The notes: generated by a model not told the origin, from the sequence alone. Numbered from the stretch's first letter, positions 31,972 through 40,886 are shown. The stretch is 64,000 nt of DNA from Acidobacteriota bacterium (GCA_025359885.1 JANYDG010000095.1:43539-107538), one strand, 5' to 3'. A program made the numbers and translations.

Positions 31972-33873
31972 ATGCAAAGTAACCCGGTACTGAAGTGGCT
32001 TGACAGCCCGCCGGCGTATATCGCTACCGCCGCTTACATTTCTGCGGGGATGGTGATTGCGCTGGTTGCAAAGCTGCTGCTGCACCAGCCGCGCATCGAG
32101 AGCATCTCACTCTGGGTGGGGATTGTCGGTGCGAGCCTGCCCCTGCTTGTTTCGTTGGGTCAGCAGGTGTTACGAGGAAATTTCAGCGTCGACCTGCTGG
32201 CGCTGATGTCGATTGTCACATCGCTCATTCTGGGTCAGCCGTGGGTGGCGGCGATCGTGGTCCTGATGCTTTCGGGCGGCCAGGCTCTGGAGGGTTTTGC
32301 GACGGCCCGCGCGTCCTCGGTTCTCAATGCTCTCGCCAAGCGCATGCCTCAGACCGCGCACCGAGCTGGTGAATCGGTCACCGATATTTCGATTGACGCC
32401 ATCAAGGTGGGCGACGAACTCCTGATCTATCCCCATGAAATCTGCCCGGTTGACGGCGAAGTCATTTCAGGGCAGGGCAGCATGGACGAGTCCTACCTGA
32501 CCGGCGAGCCTTTCCAGATCGACAAGGCTCCAGGCGTTGCCGTGCTCTCTGGCTCCATCAATGGCAACGCCGCGCTGACAATCCGTGCGACAAAACTGGC
32601 CATTGATTCGCGCTACGCCAAGATTGTTGAAGTCCTGCACGCTTCAGAGGAAAACCGCCCTCAGATTCAGCGCCTGGGTGACCGACTTGGCTCCTGGTAC
32701 ACGCCGGTTGCTGTAGCCATCGCGTTGGCCAGTTGGCTGCTGAGCGGCCAGCCGGAGAGGTTTCTCGCCGTGCTGGTCATTGCCACCCCGTGCCCGCTGC
32801 TGATTTCGATTCCGGTGGCGATTATCGGAGCTATCTCCGTCGGGGCCAGGCTGGGAATCATCATCAAAGACCCTTCGATTTTGGAGAAGATGGAGACCTG
32901 CCGCGTTCTCATCGTGGATAAGACGGGCACACTCACCTATGGCAAGCCGTATTTGACCGAAGTTCTCAGCGTGGGCTCAGCTGAGCGGGCGCAGGTGTTG
33001 CAGTATGTCGCGAGCCTTGAGCGCTACTCCAAGCACCCGCTTGCCGGGGCAGTGATCGCTGCCGCCGAGGCCGAACATCTCACGCTGCTCAAGGTTGCCG
33101 ATGTCAGCGAAGGACCCGGAACCGGCCTGGTTGGTCATATTGCCGGTCATCAATTGACGGTCACAGGCCGCGGCAAGATCTCTGTGGCAATGTCCCATCA
33201 ACTGCCGCCAGTTGCGCCTGGCCTGGAGTGCGTTTTCCTGCTCGATGGCGCGGTGGCGGGGGTGCTTCAATTTGAAGATCAGCCGCGGAAAGAGACCAGG
33301 TCGTTCCTGCACCACCTGGGGCCAAAGCACGCGATTCAGCAGGTAATTCTGCTCTCAGGCGACCGGCCAGCCGAAGTGGCGGCCTTTGCCCACGGCATGG
33401 GCATTGCGTCGGCTTTTGGGGGCATGAGTCCAGAAGAGAAGGTAGAGTTTGTGCGCGAAAAGACCTCAAAAGTTCGTACTCTCTATCTTGGAGACGGTAT
33501 CAACGACGCTCCGGCGATGATGGCGGCGACGGCCGGCATTGCCCTTGGCGTCAATAGCGACATCACCTCCGAGGCGGCGGGCGCGGTAATTTTGCAGTCT
33601 TCGCTGCAAAGCGTGGATGAGCTGCTGCACATTGGCCGCCGTATGCGGATGATCGCCCTGACCAGCGCCATCGGCGGTATGGGCCTGAGTGTGCTGGGAA
33701 TGGCGGCAGCCTCCCTGGGGCTGATTACGCCGATTCAAGGCGCGCTGGGCCAGGAAATCATAGACCTGCTCTCCATTCTGAACTCCCTGCGCATGATCCT
33801 TCCGACAGCCACCATGAGCGACTTCAATGTACCTGCTACGGCGGCACACATGAGGGAAGCAGACGCAGCCTAG
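31972..33873 (+). CDS. P1B-type heavy-metal ATPase with TPC motif
   Basis: A 633-residue P-type ATPase with actuator TGEP (177-180), phosphorylation site Asp316 (DKTGTLT) and hinge GDGINDAP. The transmembrane metal site is ATPCPLLIS (Cys274), i.e. TPC rather than the CPC of copper or zinc/cadmium pumps. TPC marks the P1B-5 group, whose studied members move Ni(II) or Fe(II). No N-terminal HMA or C-terminal hemerythrin domain is present, and the first helices are few, so it is a compact form. It lies in an intrusion between scpA and scpB. The metal cannot be decided from sequence alone. Confidence 0.88.
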   Translation: MQSNPVLKWLDSPPAYIATAAYISAGMVIALVAKLLLHQPRIESISLWVGIVGASLPLLVSLGQQVLRGNFSVDLLALMSIVTSLILGQPWVAAIVVLMLSGGQALEGFATARASSVLNALAKRMPQTAHRAGESVTDISIDAIKVGDELLIYPHEICPVDGEVISGQGSMDESYLTGEPFQIDKAPGVAVLSGSINGNAALTIRATKLAIDSRYAKIVEVLHASEENRPQIQRLGDRLGSWYTPVAVAIALASWLLSGQPERFLAVLVIATPCPLLISIPVAIIGAISVGARLGIIIKDPSILEKMETCRVLIVDKTGTLTYGKPYLTEVLSVGSAERAQVLQYVASLERYSKHPLAGAVIAAAEAEHLTLLKVADVSEGPGTGLVGHIAGHQLTVTGRGKISVAMSHQLPPVAPGLECVFLLDGAVAGVLQFEDQPRKETRSFLHHLGPKHAIQQVILLSGDRPAEVAAFAHGMGIASAFGGMSPEEKVEFVREKTSKVRTLYLGDGINDAPAMMAATAGIALGVNSDITSEAAGAVILQSSLQSVDELLHIGRRMRMIALTSAIGGMGLSVLGMAAASLGLITPIQGALGQEIIDLLSILNSLRMILPTATMSDFNVPATAAHMREADAA

Positions 33874-33964
33874 ACTTCCGTGCATTGTTTTCGATGTTTC
33901 AGGCGCGTCAATCCGCAGGGAATCCGCCATTCCGGTACCATACCTAAGGTGCCTGTTTAAGAAA

Positions 33965-34948
33965 ATGAGCCTGAAAGCCAAGCTGGAAGCTGTCATCTAC
34001 GCCGCCGAGGAGCCTGTAACCCTCGCGCAGCTCGCCCTGTTGTTTGCCGAAGAGGCCCTGACGTGGAAGGCTGCGCAGGCGGCGGAAATCTCCGAAGCTG
34101 CGGTTGAAGCCTGGATGGAGGCACCTGAGCTTGTCGCGTTGCCGGTGGAAGAAGTTGCTGCGCCACAGACCACTCTCGATGCACCAGACGCCACCGTCGC
34201 TGCCGCCGAGACCGCCGAGCTTGAAGCACGCCGCCAGGAACGACGCCGTGACCGCGAGGCTCGCGACGTATTGCGCAGCATCCTCGATGATCTGATTGCC
34301 GATTACGCCTCGGATAGCCGTGGTGTCGAGATTCGTGAAATTGCGGGCGGCTTCCGCATGGCCACGAAGCCAGAGATGCATGATGCGGTCCGCGCCTTTG
34401 TAAAGAGCCTCAAGCCTGCGCTCAAGCTCTCGTTACCCGCGCTTGAAACTCTTGCCGTCATTGCCTACAAGCAGCCTGTCACCGCACCAGAGGTCGCTGA
34501 AATTCGCGGGGTTGATTCCGCTGGCGTGCTGGGCTCCCTGATGAGCCGCAAGCTGATTGCCACAGCCGGGCGGAAGCCGGTAATTGGCCGCCCAATGCTG
34601 TACAAGACGACCAAAGAATTCCTTTTGCGCTTTGGTCTCAAGGATTTGAATGAGTTGCCCTCGATGGAAGAATTCGAGAAGTTGGCAGCCATCGAGTTGA
34701 GCGACGTCGAGGAAGATGAGAACTCATCCCCCTTAAGCGGCGTGGAACTCAGCGGAGAGCTTTTTGAGCAAACAGAAAGTGGCTCAGAAGCAATCCAGGA
34801 AGCTGGCTCGCTCCCCAGCGGGCTTGAACCAATGACCCAGGTGAATGAAGAAGTATCCATTCCTACCGCAGAGACCTCGCAAGAGGCAGCGGAAGCAGAA
34901 GCGCTCGTCGAGAGACTGAACGCAGAAGAAGTTGAGGTTTCATCGTGA
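33965..34948 (+). CDS. scpB: Segregation and condensation protein B
   Basis: A 327-residue ScpB, the winged-helix partner of ScpA in the SMC complex. MSLKAKLEAVIYAAEEPVTL is the typical start; GFRMATKPE, LSLPALETLAVIAYKQPVTAPEVAEIRGVDS and RGLMSRKLI-type sequence follow. Two features are unusual: a ~60-residue Ala/Glu-rich insert around residues 35-95 within the first winged helix, and a ~95-residue acidic C-terminal tail. The stop overlaps the GTG start of the pseudouridine synthase gene, showing translational coupling. Confidence 0.92.
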   Translation: MSLKAKLEAVIYAAEEPVTLAQLALLFAEEALTWKAAQAAEISEAAVEAWMEAPELVALPVEEVAAPQTTLDAPDATVAAAETAELEARRQERRRDREARDVLRSILDDLIADYASDSRGVEIREIAGGFRMATKPEMHDAVRAFVKSLKPALKLSLPALETLAVIAYKQPVTAPEVAEIRGVDSAGVLGSLMSRKLIATAGRKPVIGRPMLYKTTKEFLLRFGLKDLNELPSMEEFEKLAAIELSDVEEDENSSPLSGVELSGELFEQTESGSEAIQEAGSLPSGLEPMTQVNEEVSIPTAETSQEAAEAEALVERLNAEEVEVSS

Positions 34949-37680
34949 TAGCCGAACCAGAAGGAACTCCTGTCCATGAACAGGAAGCAGTCGTAACCAA
35001 GCCCAGGGCGCGCAGAAAAAAAGTCGCTGAACCCGAGGCCACGCCCGAAATCATCGTGGCAGCAGAACAAGAAAAAGCCAAGCCAGCCAAAAAGACAACC
35101 AGAAAAGTGAAGGCTGAAGTCATCGAGACAGCGGCAGAGGTAGTGGCCGTGGAAGTGGTGGCGCCTCTAGCCAGGCGGGTGAAAAAGACCAGGACAGCCG
35201 AGCCTGCCACTGCTACAGTTGCGGCGGCGATCGAGGTCCCCGAGCCAGAGGTTGTTGCGGAAGTCACCGCCGCGCCGGAGAGGTCGGTTGAGAAAAAAGC
35301 AAAGAAAGCAAAGAAAGTCGCGGCAGCAGCGCCAGACCTAGAGCAAGCTGACGCAAGTGGTCCCGTGCCGAAGCTGGAGCGATTGCAGAAGATTCTCGCC
35401 AAGGCCGGCATCTCTTCGCGGCGTAAGGCAGAGGAGCTGATTCTCGGCGGGCAGGTCCAGATCAACGGCAAAGTTGTCACTGAACTGGGCACCAAGGCAG
35501 ATCCCGCGCGTGACCACGTCCGCGTGGACGGCAAGCTGTTGCAGGGGCCGGAGCGCATCCGCTACTTCGTGCTCAACAAACCCAAGGGTTTTGTGACAAC
35601 TGTGAGCGATCCCGAGGGCCGGCCGACCGTCATGCAGTTCTTTCTCGCCGAGCGCGAGCGCCTGTACCCGGTTGGCCGTCTTGACTATCTCAGTGAAGGC
35701 CTGCTGCTGGTTACCAACGACGGTGAGCTGGCCAACAAGCTAACCAAGGCGGCCTCCGGCGTCGAAAAGACCTACCTGGTCAAAGTTGCTGGCCAGCCTA
35801 CAGAAGACATGCTCGACATGCTCCGTGCCGGTGTCGTGATTGAAAAGGGTCGGCCGGGCAATAACGAGGGCCGTGTTCGTACCGCCCCAGCCAAGATTCG
35901 GCAGGTACGCGAGGGCGACAATCCGTGGTACGAAGTGATCATCATTGAGGGCCGCAACCGCGAACTGCGCAAGATGTTTGAGGAGATTGGTCATCACGTT
36001 GAAAAAATTCGCCGCATCGGCTACGGCCCCCTCGTCCTGGATCTTGAGCCAGGTAAGCTACGTGAGCTTGAGGCTGAAGAAGTGCAGCAATTGCGCCTGG
36101 CCGCTGAGGGCAAGCTGAAACTGCGCCGCCGCCGCGGTCCCAAGGAAGCGCAGCTTCCTACCGTCGCAGGCAAGACCGTGCGCTACAAGAAGGCTGACGG
36201 CAAGCCCGGCTATGAGCCGCGAACGAAACCTGATTCCAGATCTGAATTCAAACCCGCCGCCCGCCCGTTTGTTAAGCCTGCCACCCGGCCCGAGTTTCAG
36301 TTGGAGAGCCCAGCCGAACCCCGCGCTGAGTTCAAGCGCATTCCTAAATCTGAATTTCACGATGGCGACAAGCCGGCCTTCAAGGCTGCTTTCAAGTCCG
36401 ACTTCAAATCTGACCGCAAGCCGGAGTTCCGGTCGCAGGGCAAGGCCGATTTCAAGGGAGACTATAAGCCAAGACCGAAGCCAGCCTTCAGGTCGGATTC
36501 TCGCCCAGCCTCCCAGCCCGACTCCCGGCCAGCCTTCCGTCCAGACACTCGTCCTGAATCCAGACCGAGCCCACGACCGGCTTCAGGTGCTCGATTCGGC
36601 GCGAGTTCCGGGCCGATTTCCGCTCCACGGCGCGATTTTGCCGGGCGTGACTCTTTTGGCCGCGGTGCTGCTCCCGGCAGGGCACCCGCGCGGGCAAGCC
36701 GACCCGAGCCGCCAGTGACTGATTATGTGTTGCCTCCGCGCAAGCCCCGCCCAGAGTTGGATGACGATGCAACGCCGCAGAAGGGCGCATTTAATCCCGA
36801 CTACAAGCCCGGCTTCCGTGCTGGCGACAAACCCGCTGCGCCAGGCGGGCCACGTCCTGGGGGCAGTTCTGGACGTCCTTTGGACGGACCGCCTAAGCGC
36901 TTTGGTGCGGGAAAGCCGTTCCGTCCCGTAGCTGCTTCGCGTCCCATGGACGATGATGATTGGGTGCCGACAAAGACTCCGGGATTCAAGATTGAGCCGG
37001 TTGAGGAGAAGCCGCGTTCTGAGCGTCCTCGCAGCAGCGGCCCCGGCAGTTTTGACCGCTCCGGTCGCGATTCAGGTCCAGCACGCCCCTTCCGTCCCCG
37101 ACCTGAAGGCTCACGTTCCGAAGGCTCACGTTCCGAAGGTGCCAGGCCTCAAGGCGGACGAGCCGGCGGCTTTGCCGGTGGCGGCAAGCCGTTTCGGTCA
37201 ACGGGTGCGCGTCCTCCTGCGGGCGACCGTCCCTTCCGCCCTCGCGAAGACGGGCCTGCGTCACAGGGTCGTGGCGCTCGTACTGGCCCCCCGGCCGGCG
37301 AGGGGTCAACATTTGGAAGAAATGCTGGCCGTCCGGCCAGCGGATTCAAGTCCTTTGGCGACCGCCCGCGTCCTTCCGGACCCCGTTCCTCTGGACCCTC
37401 AGCATCATCCGGTCCCTCCGGCGCCGGTGCACGGCCCTTCCGCCCAGCTGGCGACGATCGTCCTCGCGAATCGCGTCCCGAATCGCGTCCCGGTGCGCCG
37501 AAAAATTTTGCCAGTTCCAGGCCGTCCGCTGCTGGACCCCGCAAGTCAGGTCCAGCTAAGTCAGGTCCGGCTAAGTCAGGACCACCCCGCACCGGCCCCG
37601 ATGGCGAACCTCGCATCAAGGAACGGTGGCGGAACTCATTCACCGGTAAAAACAAGGGCCGTCCCAAGCCAAAACCGTAG
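34945..37680 (+). CDS. RluB/RsuA-type pseudouridine synthase with very long disordered tail
   Basis: A 911-residue protein. Residues ~1-140 are Lys/Ala/Glu-rich. Residues ~145-195 form an S4 RNA-binding domain (LERLQKILAKAGISSRRKAE), and ~205-390 the catalytic domain with Asp247 in GRLDYLSEGLLL and EGRNRELRKMFE. This core is that of enzymes that modify 23S (RluB) or 16S (RsuA) rRNA. From ~395 to the end, about 515 residues are low-complexity Arg/Pro/Ser/Gly/Phe with repeated short units such as FKSDFKSD, SRPAS and RPFRP. GTG start overlapping scpB (GTGA). The scpB-rluB order is common in bacteria. Confidence 0.9.
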   Translation: MIAEPEGTPVHEQEAVVTKPRARRKKVAEPEATPEIIVAAEQEKAKPAKKTTRKVKAEVIETAAEVVAVEVVAPLARRVKKTRTAEPATATVAAAIEVPEPEVVAEVTAAPERSVEKKAKKAKKVAAAAPDLEQADASGPVPKLERLQKILAKAGISSRRKAEELILGGQVQINGKVVTELGTKADPARDHVRVDGKLLQGPERIRYFVLNKPKGFVTTVSDPEGRPTVMQFFLAERERLYPVGRLDYLSEGLLLVTNDGELANKLTKAASGVEKTYLVKVAGQPTEDMLDMLRAGVVIEKGRPGNNEGRVRTAPAKIRQVREGDNPWYEVIIIEGRNRELRKMFEEIGHHVEKIRRIGYGPLVLDLEPGKLRELEAEEVQQLRLAAEGKLKLRRRRGPKEAQLPTVAGKTVRYKKADGKPGYEPRTKPDSRSEFKPAARPFVKPATRPEFQLESPAEPRAEFKRIPKSEFHDGDKPAFKAAFKSDFKSDRKPEFRSQGKADFKGDYKPRPKPAFRSDSRPASQPDSRPAFRPDTRPESRPSPRPASGARFGASSGPISAPRRDFAGRDSFGRGAAPGRAPARASRPEPPVTDYVLPPRKPRPELDDDATPQKGAFNPDYKPGFRAGDKPAAPGGPRPGGSSGRPLDGPPKRFGAGKPFRPVAASRPMDDDDWVPTKTPGFKIEPVEEKPRSERPRSSGPGSFDRSGRDSGPARPFRPRPEGSRSEGSRSEGARPQGGRAGGFAGGGKPFRSTGARPPAGDRPFRPREDGPASQGRGARTGPPAGEGSTFGRNAGRPASGFKSFGDRPRPSGPRSSGPSASSGPSGAGARPFRPAGDDRPRESRPESRPGAPKNFASSRPSAAGPRKSGPAKSGPAKSGPPRTGPDGEPRIKERWRNSFTGKNKGRPKPKP

Positions 37681-37806
37681 GCCGGGCAGTCTCTACAATC
37701 AAATGAACCGGGGCCGCTGGACTTCCAAATCCTGGGGCCTCGCTCTATTTGCCACAAATGTAACCGAATCACTCGCGATACCATCGAATCAACTGGAGAA
37801 CAAACG

Positions 37807-38280
37807 ATGGAAAAAGCAACATTTGGCGCAGGGTGTTTCTGGGGAGTGGAAGTCGCGTTCGCGAACATTCCCGGGGTGACGGCAACGGCAGTGGGTTACG
37901 AGGGCGGCAAGACCCAGGCACCCACCTACCGCGACGTATGCACCGACTCGACCGGCCATGCCGAAGTCGTCGAAGTCGATTTCGACCCGGAGAAAGTGAG
38001 CTACGAGGCGTTGCTCGACGCATTCTTCTCGCTGCATGATCCCACCCAAAAGAATCGCCAGGGTCCTGACTGGGGCACCCAATACCGCTCCGCTGTCTTC
38101 TATCACTCGGAAGAGCAGAAGGCCCAGGCTGAGGCAAAGATTACCGAGCTAAACGCCTCGAAAAACTTCCTTCAGAAGAAGATCGCTACCACAATCGAGC
38201 CTGCCCAGACCTTCTGGCGCGCTGAAGACTACCACCAGAAATACCTGGAAAAGCGTGGCCTCGCCAGTTGCCACATCTAA
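37807..38280 (+). CDS. msrA: Peptide-methionine (S)-S-oxide reductase
   Basis: A 157-residue MsrA with catalytic Cys10 in [10 protein letters not shown], the substrate-binding GYEGGKT and [12 protein letters not shown] segments, and a resolving Cys155 near the C-terminus (LASCHI). It repairs S-methionine sulfoxide. No signal peptide is seen. It is encoded 126 bases after the pseudouridine synthase and converges with a membrane protein gene three bases away. Confidence 0.96.
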   Translation: MEKATFGAGCFWGVEVAFANIPGVTATAVGYEGGKTQAPTYRDVCTDSTGHAEVVEVDFDPEKVSYEALLDAFFSLHDPTQKNRQGPDWGTQYRSAVFYHSEEQKAQAEAKITELNASKNFLQKKIATTIEPAQTFWRAEDYHQKYLEKRGLASCHI

Positions 38281-38283
38281 AAT

Positions 38284-38859
38284 TCAAGCGATGACTCGCT
38301 GCGGACGGGTCGTCTGAGCTGCCCTCATCGCGAGGATGAGAGTGATCCATGAGCTGACCCAGAGCAGAATCCCGGTGCCGAGAGCTGCCGTGGACTGCAT
38401 CTGATCAGCGGGTGAATAGATGGCGCTGGCGGCGGCCCAGACCACGAGCGCTGCGCCTGTGAAGTAGTGCATCCTGTAGCGGAAGAGCCGGGCCAGCGGA
38501 AACACGTGCAACCCGACAATGGCTGTGATCGCGCACATGATGTAGGCATCAAGGTGAAGCCGGGCAAGGCTGAAGCTGACGACGGCAATCGCTACCCACT
38601 GTATGCCGTTGATCCGATTGAAGGCGCGGGTGCTGGCGCGATCCTCAGGCAGTCGCGCAAAGAGCTTTGCCCGGCGAAAGAGCCACAGCGCGCCAACCAA
38701 CAGCACGGCAAGATCTGCCGCGACCAGGGCAACATTGGCCGGGGAAAGAATCTGGCGAGCGTAGAGCGCTAGAAGGATCCAGATAGCGCCAAAACCGGCA
38801 AAGAAGAGGGCGCCGATTGCGCGGCCGATAAGTGAGTTGGCGGAAGGGGACGATTGCAT
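38284..38859 (-). CDS. Membrane protein in an HTH-regulated cluster
   Basis: A 191-residue protein with about five to six hydrophobic segments (GALFFAGFGAIWILLALYA, VALVAADLAVLLVGALWLF, WVAIAVVSFSLARL, IMCAITAIVGLHVFPLARLF, YFTGAALVVWAAASAIY, GTGILLWVSSWITLILA). No named family is recognised. It is the last of three minus-strand genes (membrane protein, winged-helix regulator, this gene), 29 bases after the regulator. It ends three bases from the convergent msrA. Confidence 0.7.
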   Translation of the reverse strand: MQSSPSANSLIGRAIGALFFAGFGAIWILLALYARQILSPANVALVAADLAVLLVGALWLFRRAKLFARLPEDRASTRAFNRINGIQWVAIAVVSFSLARLHLDAYIMCAITAIVGLHVFPLARLFRYRMHYFTGAALVVWAAASAIYSPADQMQSTAALGTGILLWVSSWITLILAMRAAQTTRPQRVIA

Positions 38860-38888
38860 GGGGATTCTCCTTTGGATGCTGGATTTGG

Positions 38889-39221
38889 CTAAACGTTGAT
38901 TGCTGCGCCCAACAGTTGCTTGAGCGCTTGAACGTATTGAGTCAGCGCCTCGCGGCCGGGTTGGGTCATGCGGTAGAGCGTCTGCGGTTTCCGCAGCACA
39001 AATTTCTTTTCAACCTCAACGTAACCAGCTTCCTCAAGCTTGAGCAGTTGCGCGCCCAGGTTGCCGTCGGTCGAGCCAGTTTTTGAGCGAAGCCAGGTAA
39101 ACTCCGCCTCTTCCACGGTCGAGAGCAGGCTGAGCAGCGCCAGTCGGAGCTTCCCGTGAATCACGGGATTCAACTCAGGCAAGTCGATGGCGGGGTCGGG
39201 AATGATGACTGGTTCAGGCAT
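38889..39221 (-). CDS. Winged-helix transcriptional regulator (HTH_34 / MarR-like)
   Basis: A 110-residue protein. After NPVIHGKLRLALLSLLSTVEEAEFTWLRSKTGSTDGNLGAQLLKLEEAGYVEVEKKF, the wing reads RKPQTLYRMTQPGREAL. This is the pattern of the short winged-helix family (HTH_34) related to MarR and PadR. Such small regulators often repress their own operon. Its start overlaps the stop of the upstream membrane protein gene by eight bases. Palindromes at the cluster promoter (39849-39900) are candidate binding sites. Confidence 0.82.
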   Translation of the reverse strand: MPEPVIIPDPAIDLPELNPVIHGKLRLALLSLLSTVEEAEFTWLRSKTGSTDGNLGAQLLKLEEAGYVEVEKKFVLRKPQTLYRMTQPGREALTQYVQALKQLLGAAINV

Positions 39222-39825
39222 GAGAAGCCCCAGTCTCGGCCTGCTGCCCCTTTCGCTCTCGCGCCTCGCACAACATCATGTAAGAGCCAAAGACGATTTG
39301 TCCCAGGAAGATGGCGACCAGGAAGACGATTGAACTTTGGGTTATTGTGCCAAACAGCGAGGCTATTGCAGCAGCCCACCACATCACCGCACAGGCAAAC
39401 TGTGCGCGCCATTTCAAGATGAAGCTCGAGGCTGCGTTCGCAGTTGCCAGCATCGATGCAATGATTGCGACGAAGATGTGTTGCTCAGAATGTCCCGCAA
39501 GGTTGGCTGTGAAGAGCAACACAAAGAGTGAAATCCCGATCGCTGCCCAAATCGAACCCATAGCCCGCGCGATGGTTGTCTCTGGCTGGCGATCACGTTT
39601 TCTGCCGGAGATAACTCCGGTCAGAACGGAGGTTCCGATCATGCACACCGGCCACGCCAGGTTGCCGTTGCCCAGGGCGGACCAGCCAATGGCAGCATAG
39701 TAGGCGATGCCCCACAACACAAAGCACCAGCCCCAGCTCTCGGTGGTTTTACGCCCCTCGGCAATCATGGATTCGATAAGGCTTAGGCGGTCTTTCAATT
39801 CCTGCTCCTGCGATTCTGCAATCAT
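39214..39825 (-). CDS. Four- to six-helix membrane protein in an HTH-regulated cluster
   Basis: A 203-residue protein with an N-terminal coiled segment (AESQEQELKDRLSLIESMIAEGR) and about six hydrophobic stretches (WGWCFVLWGIAYYAAIGWSAL, WPVCMIGTSVLTGVI, IWAAIGISLFVLLFTANLAG, IFVAIIASMLATANAASSF, ACAVMWWAAAIASLFG, IVFLVAIFLGQIVFGSYMML). The start at ATG 39825 is fixed by AAGGAG seven bases upstream; TTG 39831 would be too close. It is the first gene of the cluster. Function unknown. Confidence 0.72.
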   Translation of the reverse strand: MIAESQEQELKDRLSLIESMIAEGRKTTESWGWCFVLWGIAYYAAIGWSALGNGNLAWPVCMIGTSVLTGVISGRKRDRQPETTIARAMGSIWAAIGISLFVLLFTANLAGHSEQHIFVAIIASMLATANAASSFILKWRAQFACAVMWWAAAIASLFGTITQSSIVFLVAIFLGQIVFGSYMMLCEARERKGQQAETGASHA

Positions 39826-39848
39826 GTTCAATCTCCTTCAGAGTTTTT

Positions 39849-39909
39849 GGAGAACGGAAGAGTTCTCCTCGATTAAGATTACTCTATTTTATAGAGCAAT
39901 CTGCGTCAA
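39849..39909 (-). promoter_or_regulatory. Promoter with two palindromic operator-like sites
   Basis: On the minus strand TTGACG (39909-39904) and TAGAGT (39886-39881) are 17 bases apart. ATTACTCTAT-TTT-ATAGAGCAAT (39878-39900) is a near-perfect palindrome, one mismatch in ten, covering the -10 region and spacer. GGAGAAC-GGAAGA-GTTCTCC (39849-39868) is a perfect palindrome in the leader. Both are well placed for autorepression by the cluster's own winged-helix regulator. Confidence 0.6.
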
Positions 39910-39935
39910 GCGGTATTTTCGCTTTTTTTGGAGAA

Positions 39936-40796
39936 TTATTCAGCCTGGTCTGGCTGGTCTATTTCGCCTGTTCCGACCATTGTGGGCATGCTGTCTGCTA
40001 TCGCGGGCTCGGCCTCTGCCAGACCAGCGCTGTCTACAAGCTGCGAGCCGGAGTCATCGCGCCACAGCCAGTAAATCCACCACAGCAGTACGACAATCCA
40101 CAGCGCCGAACGGGCGTTGTCAAGATTGGTAAAGAGGTGGACTATGCGCTCATACTGTTCGCGGCTGTTGAGGTGGACTGTGCGTTTGATGGAGTCTGCA
40201 ATACCCTGGACCGCGAGAAAGCCTAGAGCATTCGTTGAAAGCCCCAACGCAATCTGCTGCGGATGCGTGCGCCATCCAAAACCAAAGCGCCGCCCCGCAA
40301 CCAACAGCAGCAAGGCCACCTGGACGGTCATCAGGGAAATGAAGATTTGTCCCTTGGTCGCAGTGAGTGCAACGAGCAGGAGCGGCAATTGCGCCGGTTC
40401 TGCTTTCATCGCTGCCATCGACGGCCACGGCCCCCAAAGCCAGACAGCGCCGACTGCAACCGCCAGAGTAAGGAAAGCCCCGCCGATCCAGCCCTTCGGC
40501 TTCAGAATCAAGCCGCCGGTGCCGCTCGAAAAGACTTGCCGCAGCAATTCCACCAGCACCAGCAGACCGACGGCGTCCTCCAACGTCAACGAAACGTAGC
40601 TCTGCCAGTAGAAAGCAAGCGTGGTGAGTTTGCCTTGCAGCAGGTGGTCGGCAATCAGGTGCGCCGTCGAAAACCCGATCGCCGTGGTAAACCACGGGAA
40701 TCGGGCAATGCGGTCGCGGCCGATGATCACAATCAGAAGGACAAGGTGGCTGGCAACAACCAGCGCCCAGAGAATCTGTTCAATCGTAAGATGCAT
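39936..40796 (-). CDS. Seven-helix integral membrane protein of unknown function (second)
   Basis: A 286-residue protein with seven hydrophobic segments and an acidic ~45-residue tail. It shares with the protein at 19096-19968: an R-x-FPWF start of the first loop, FYWQSYVSLT in helix 3, ELLRQVF after it, RTHPQQIALGLSTNALGFL before helix 6 and LWIVVLLWWIYWLWRDD in helix 7. The resemblance is in order and motif, not strong identity. It is encoded just upstream of the regulated membrane-protein cluster with its own leader of about 100 bases. No function can be named. Confidence 0.72.
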   Translation of the reverse strand: MHLTIEQILWALVVASHLVLLIVIIGRDRIARFPWFTTAIGFSTAHLIADHLLQGKLTTLAFYWQSYVSLTLEDAVGLLVLVELLRQVFSSGTGGLILKPKGWIGGAFLTLAVAVGAVWLWGPWPSMAAMKAEPAQLPLLLVALTATKGQIFISLMTVQVALLLLVAGRRFGFGWRTHPQQIALGLSTNALGFLAVQGIADSIKRTVHLNSREQYERIVHLFTNLDNARSALWIVVLLWWIYWLWRDDSGSQLVDSAGLAEAEPAIADSMPTMVGTGEIDQPDQAE

Positions 40797-40886
40797 TCAT
40801 TTCCTTCAGGGACAAGGCAGAAGGGGTCGCCAGCCACTGGCCCCGCTCCCTTCAGTGTAGCGGTTGGCATACAAAGCTTTCCAGCC

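Noticed and set aside
36953..37879. 308-codon plus-strand frame overlapping the tail of the pseudouridine synthase
   Set aside because: It is an out-of-frame reading of the Arg/Pro repeat region; the annotated frame joins a complete enzyme.
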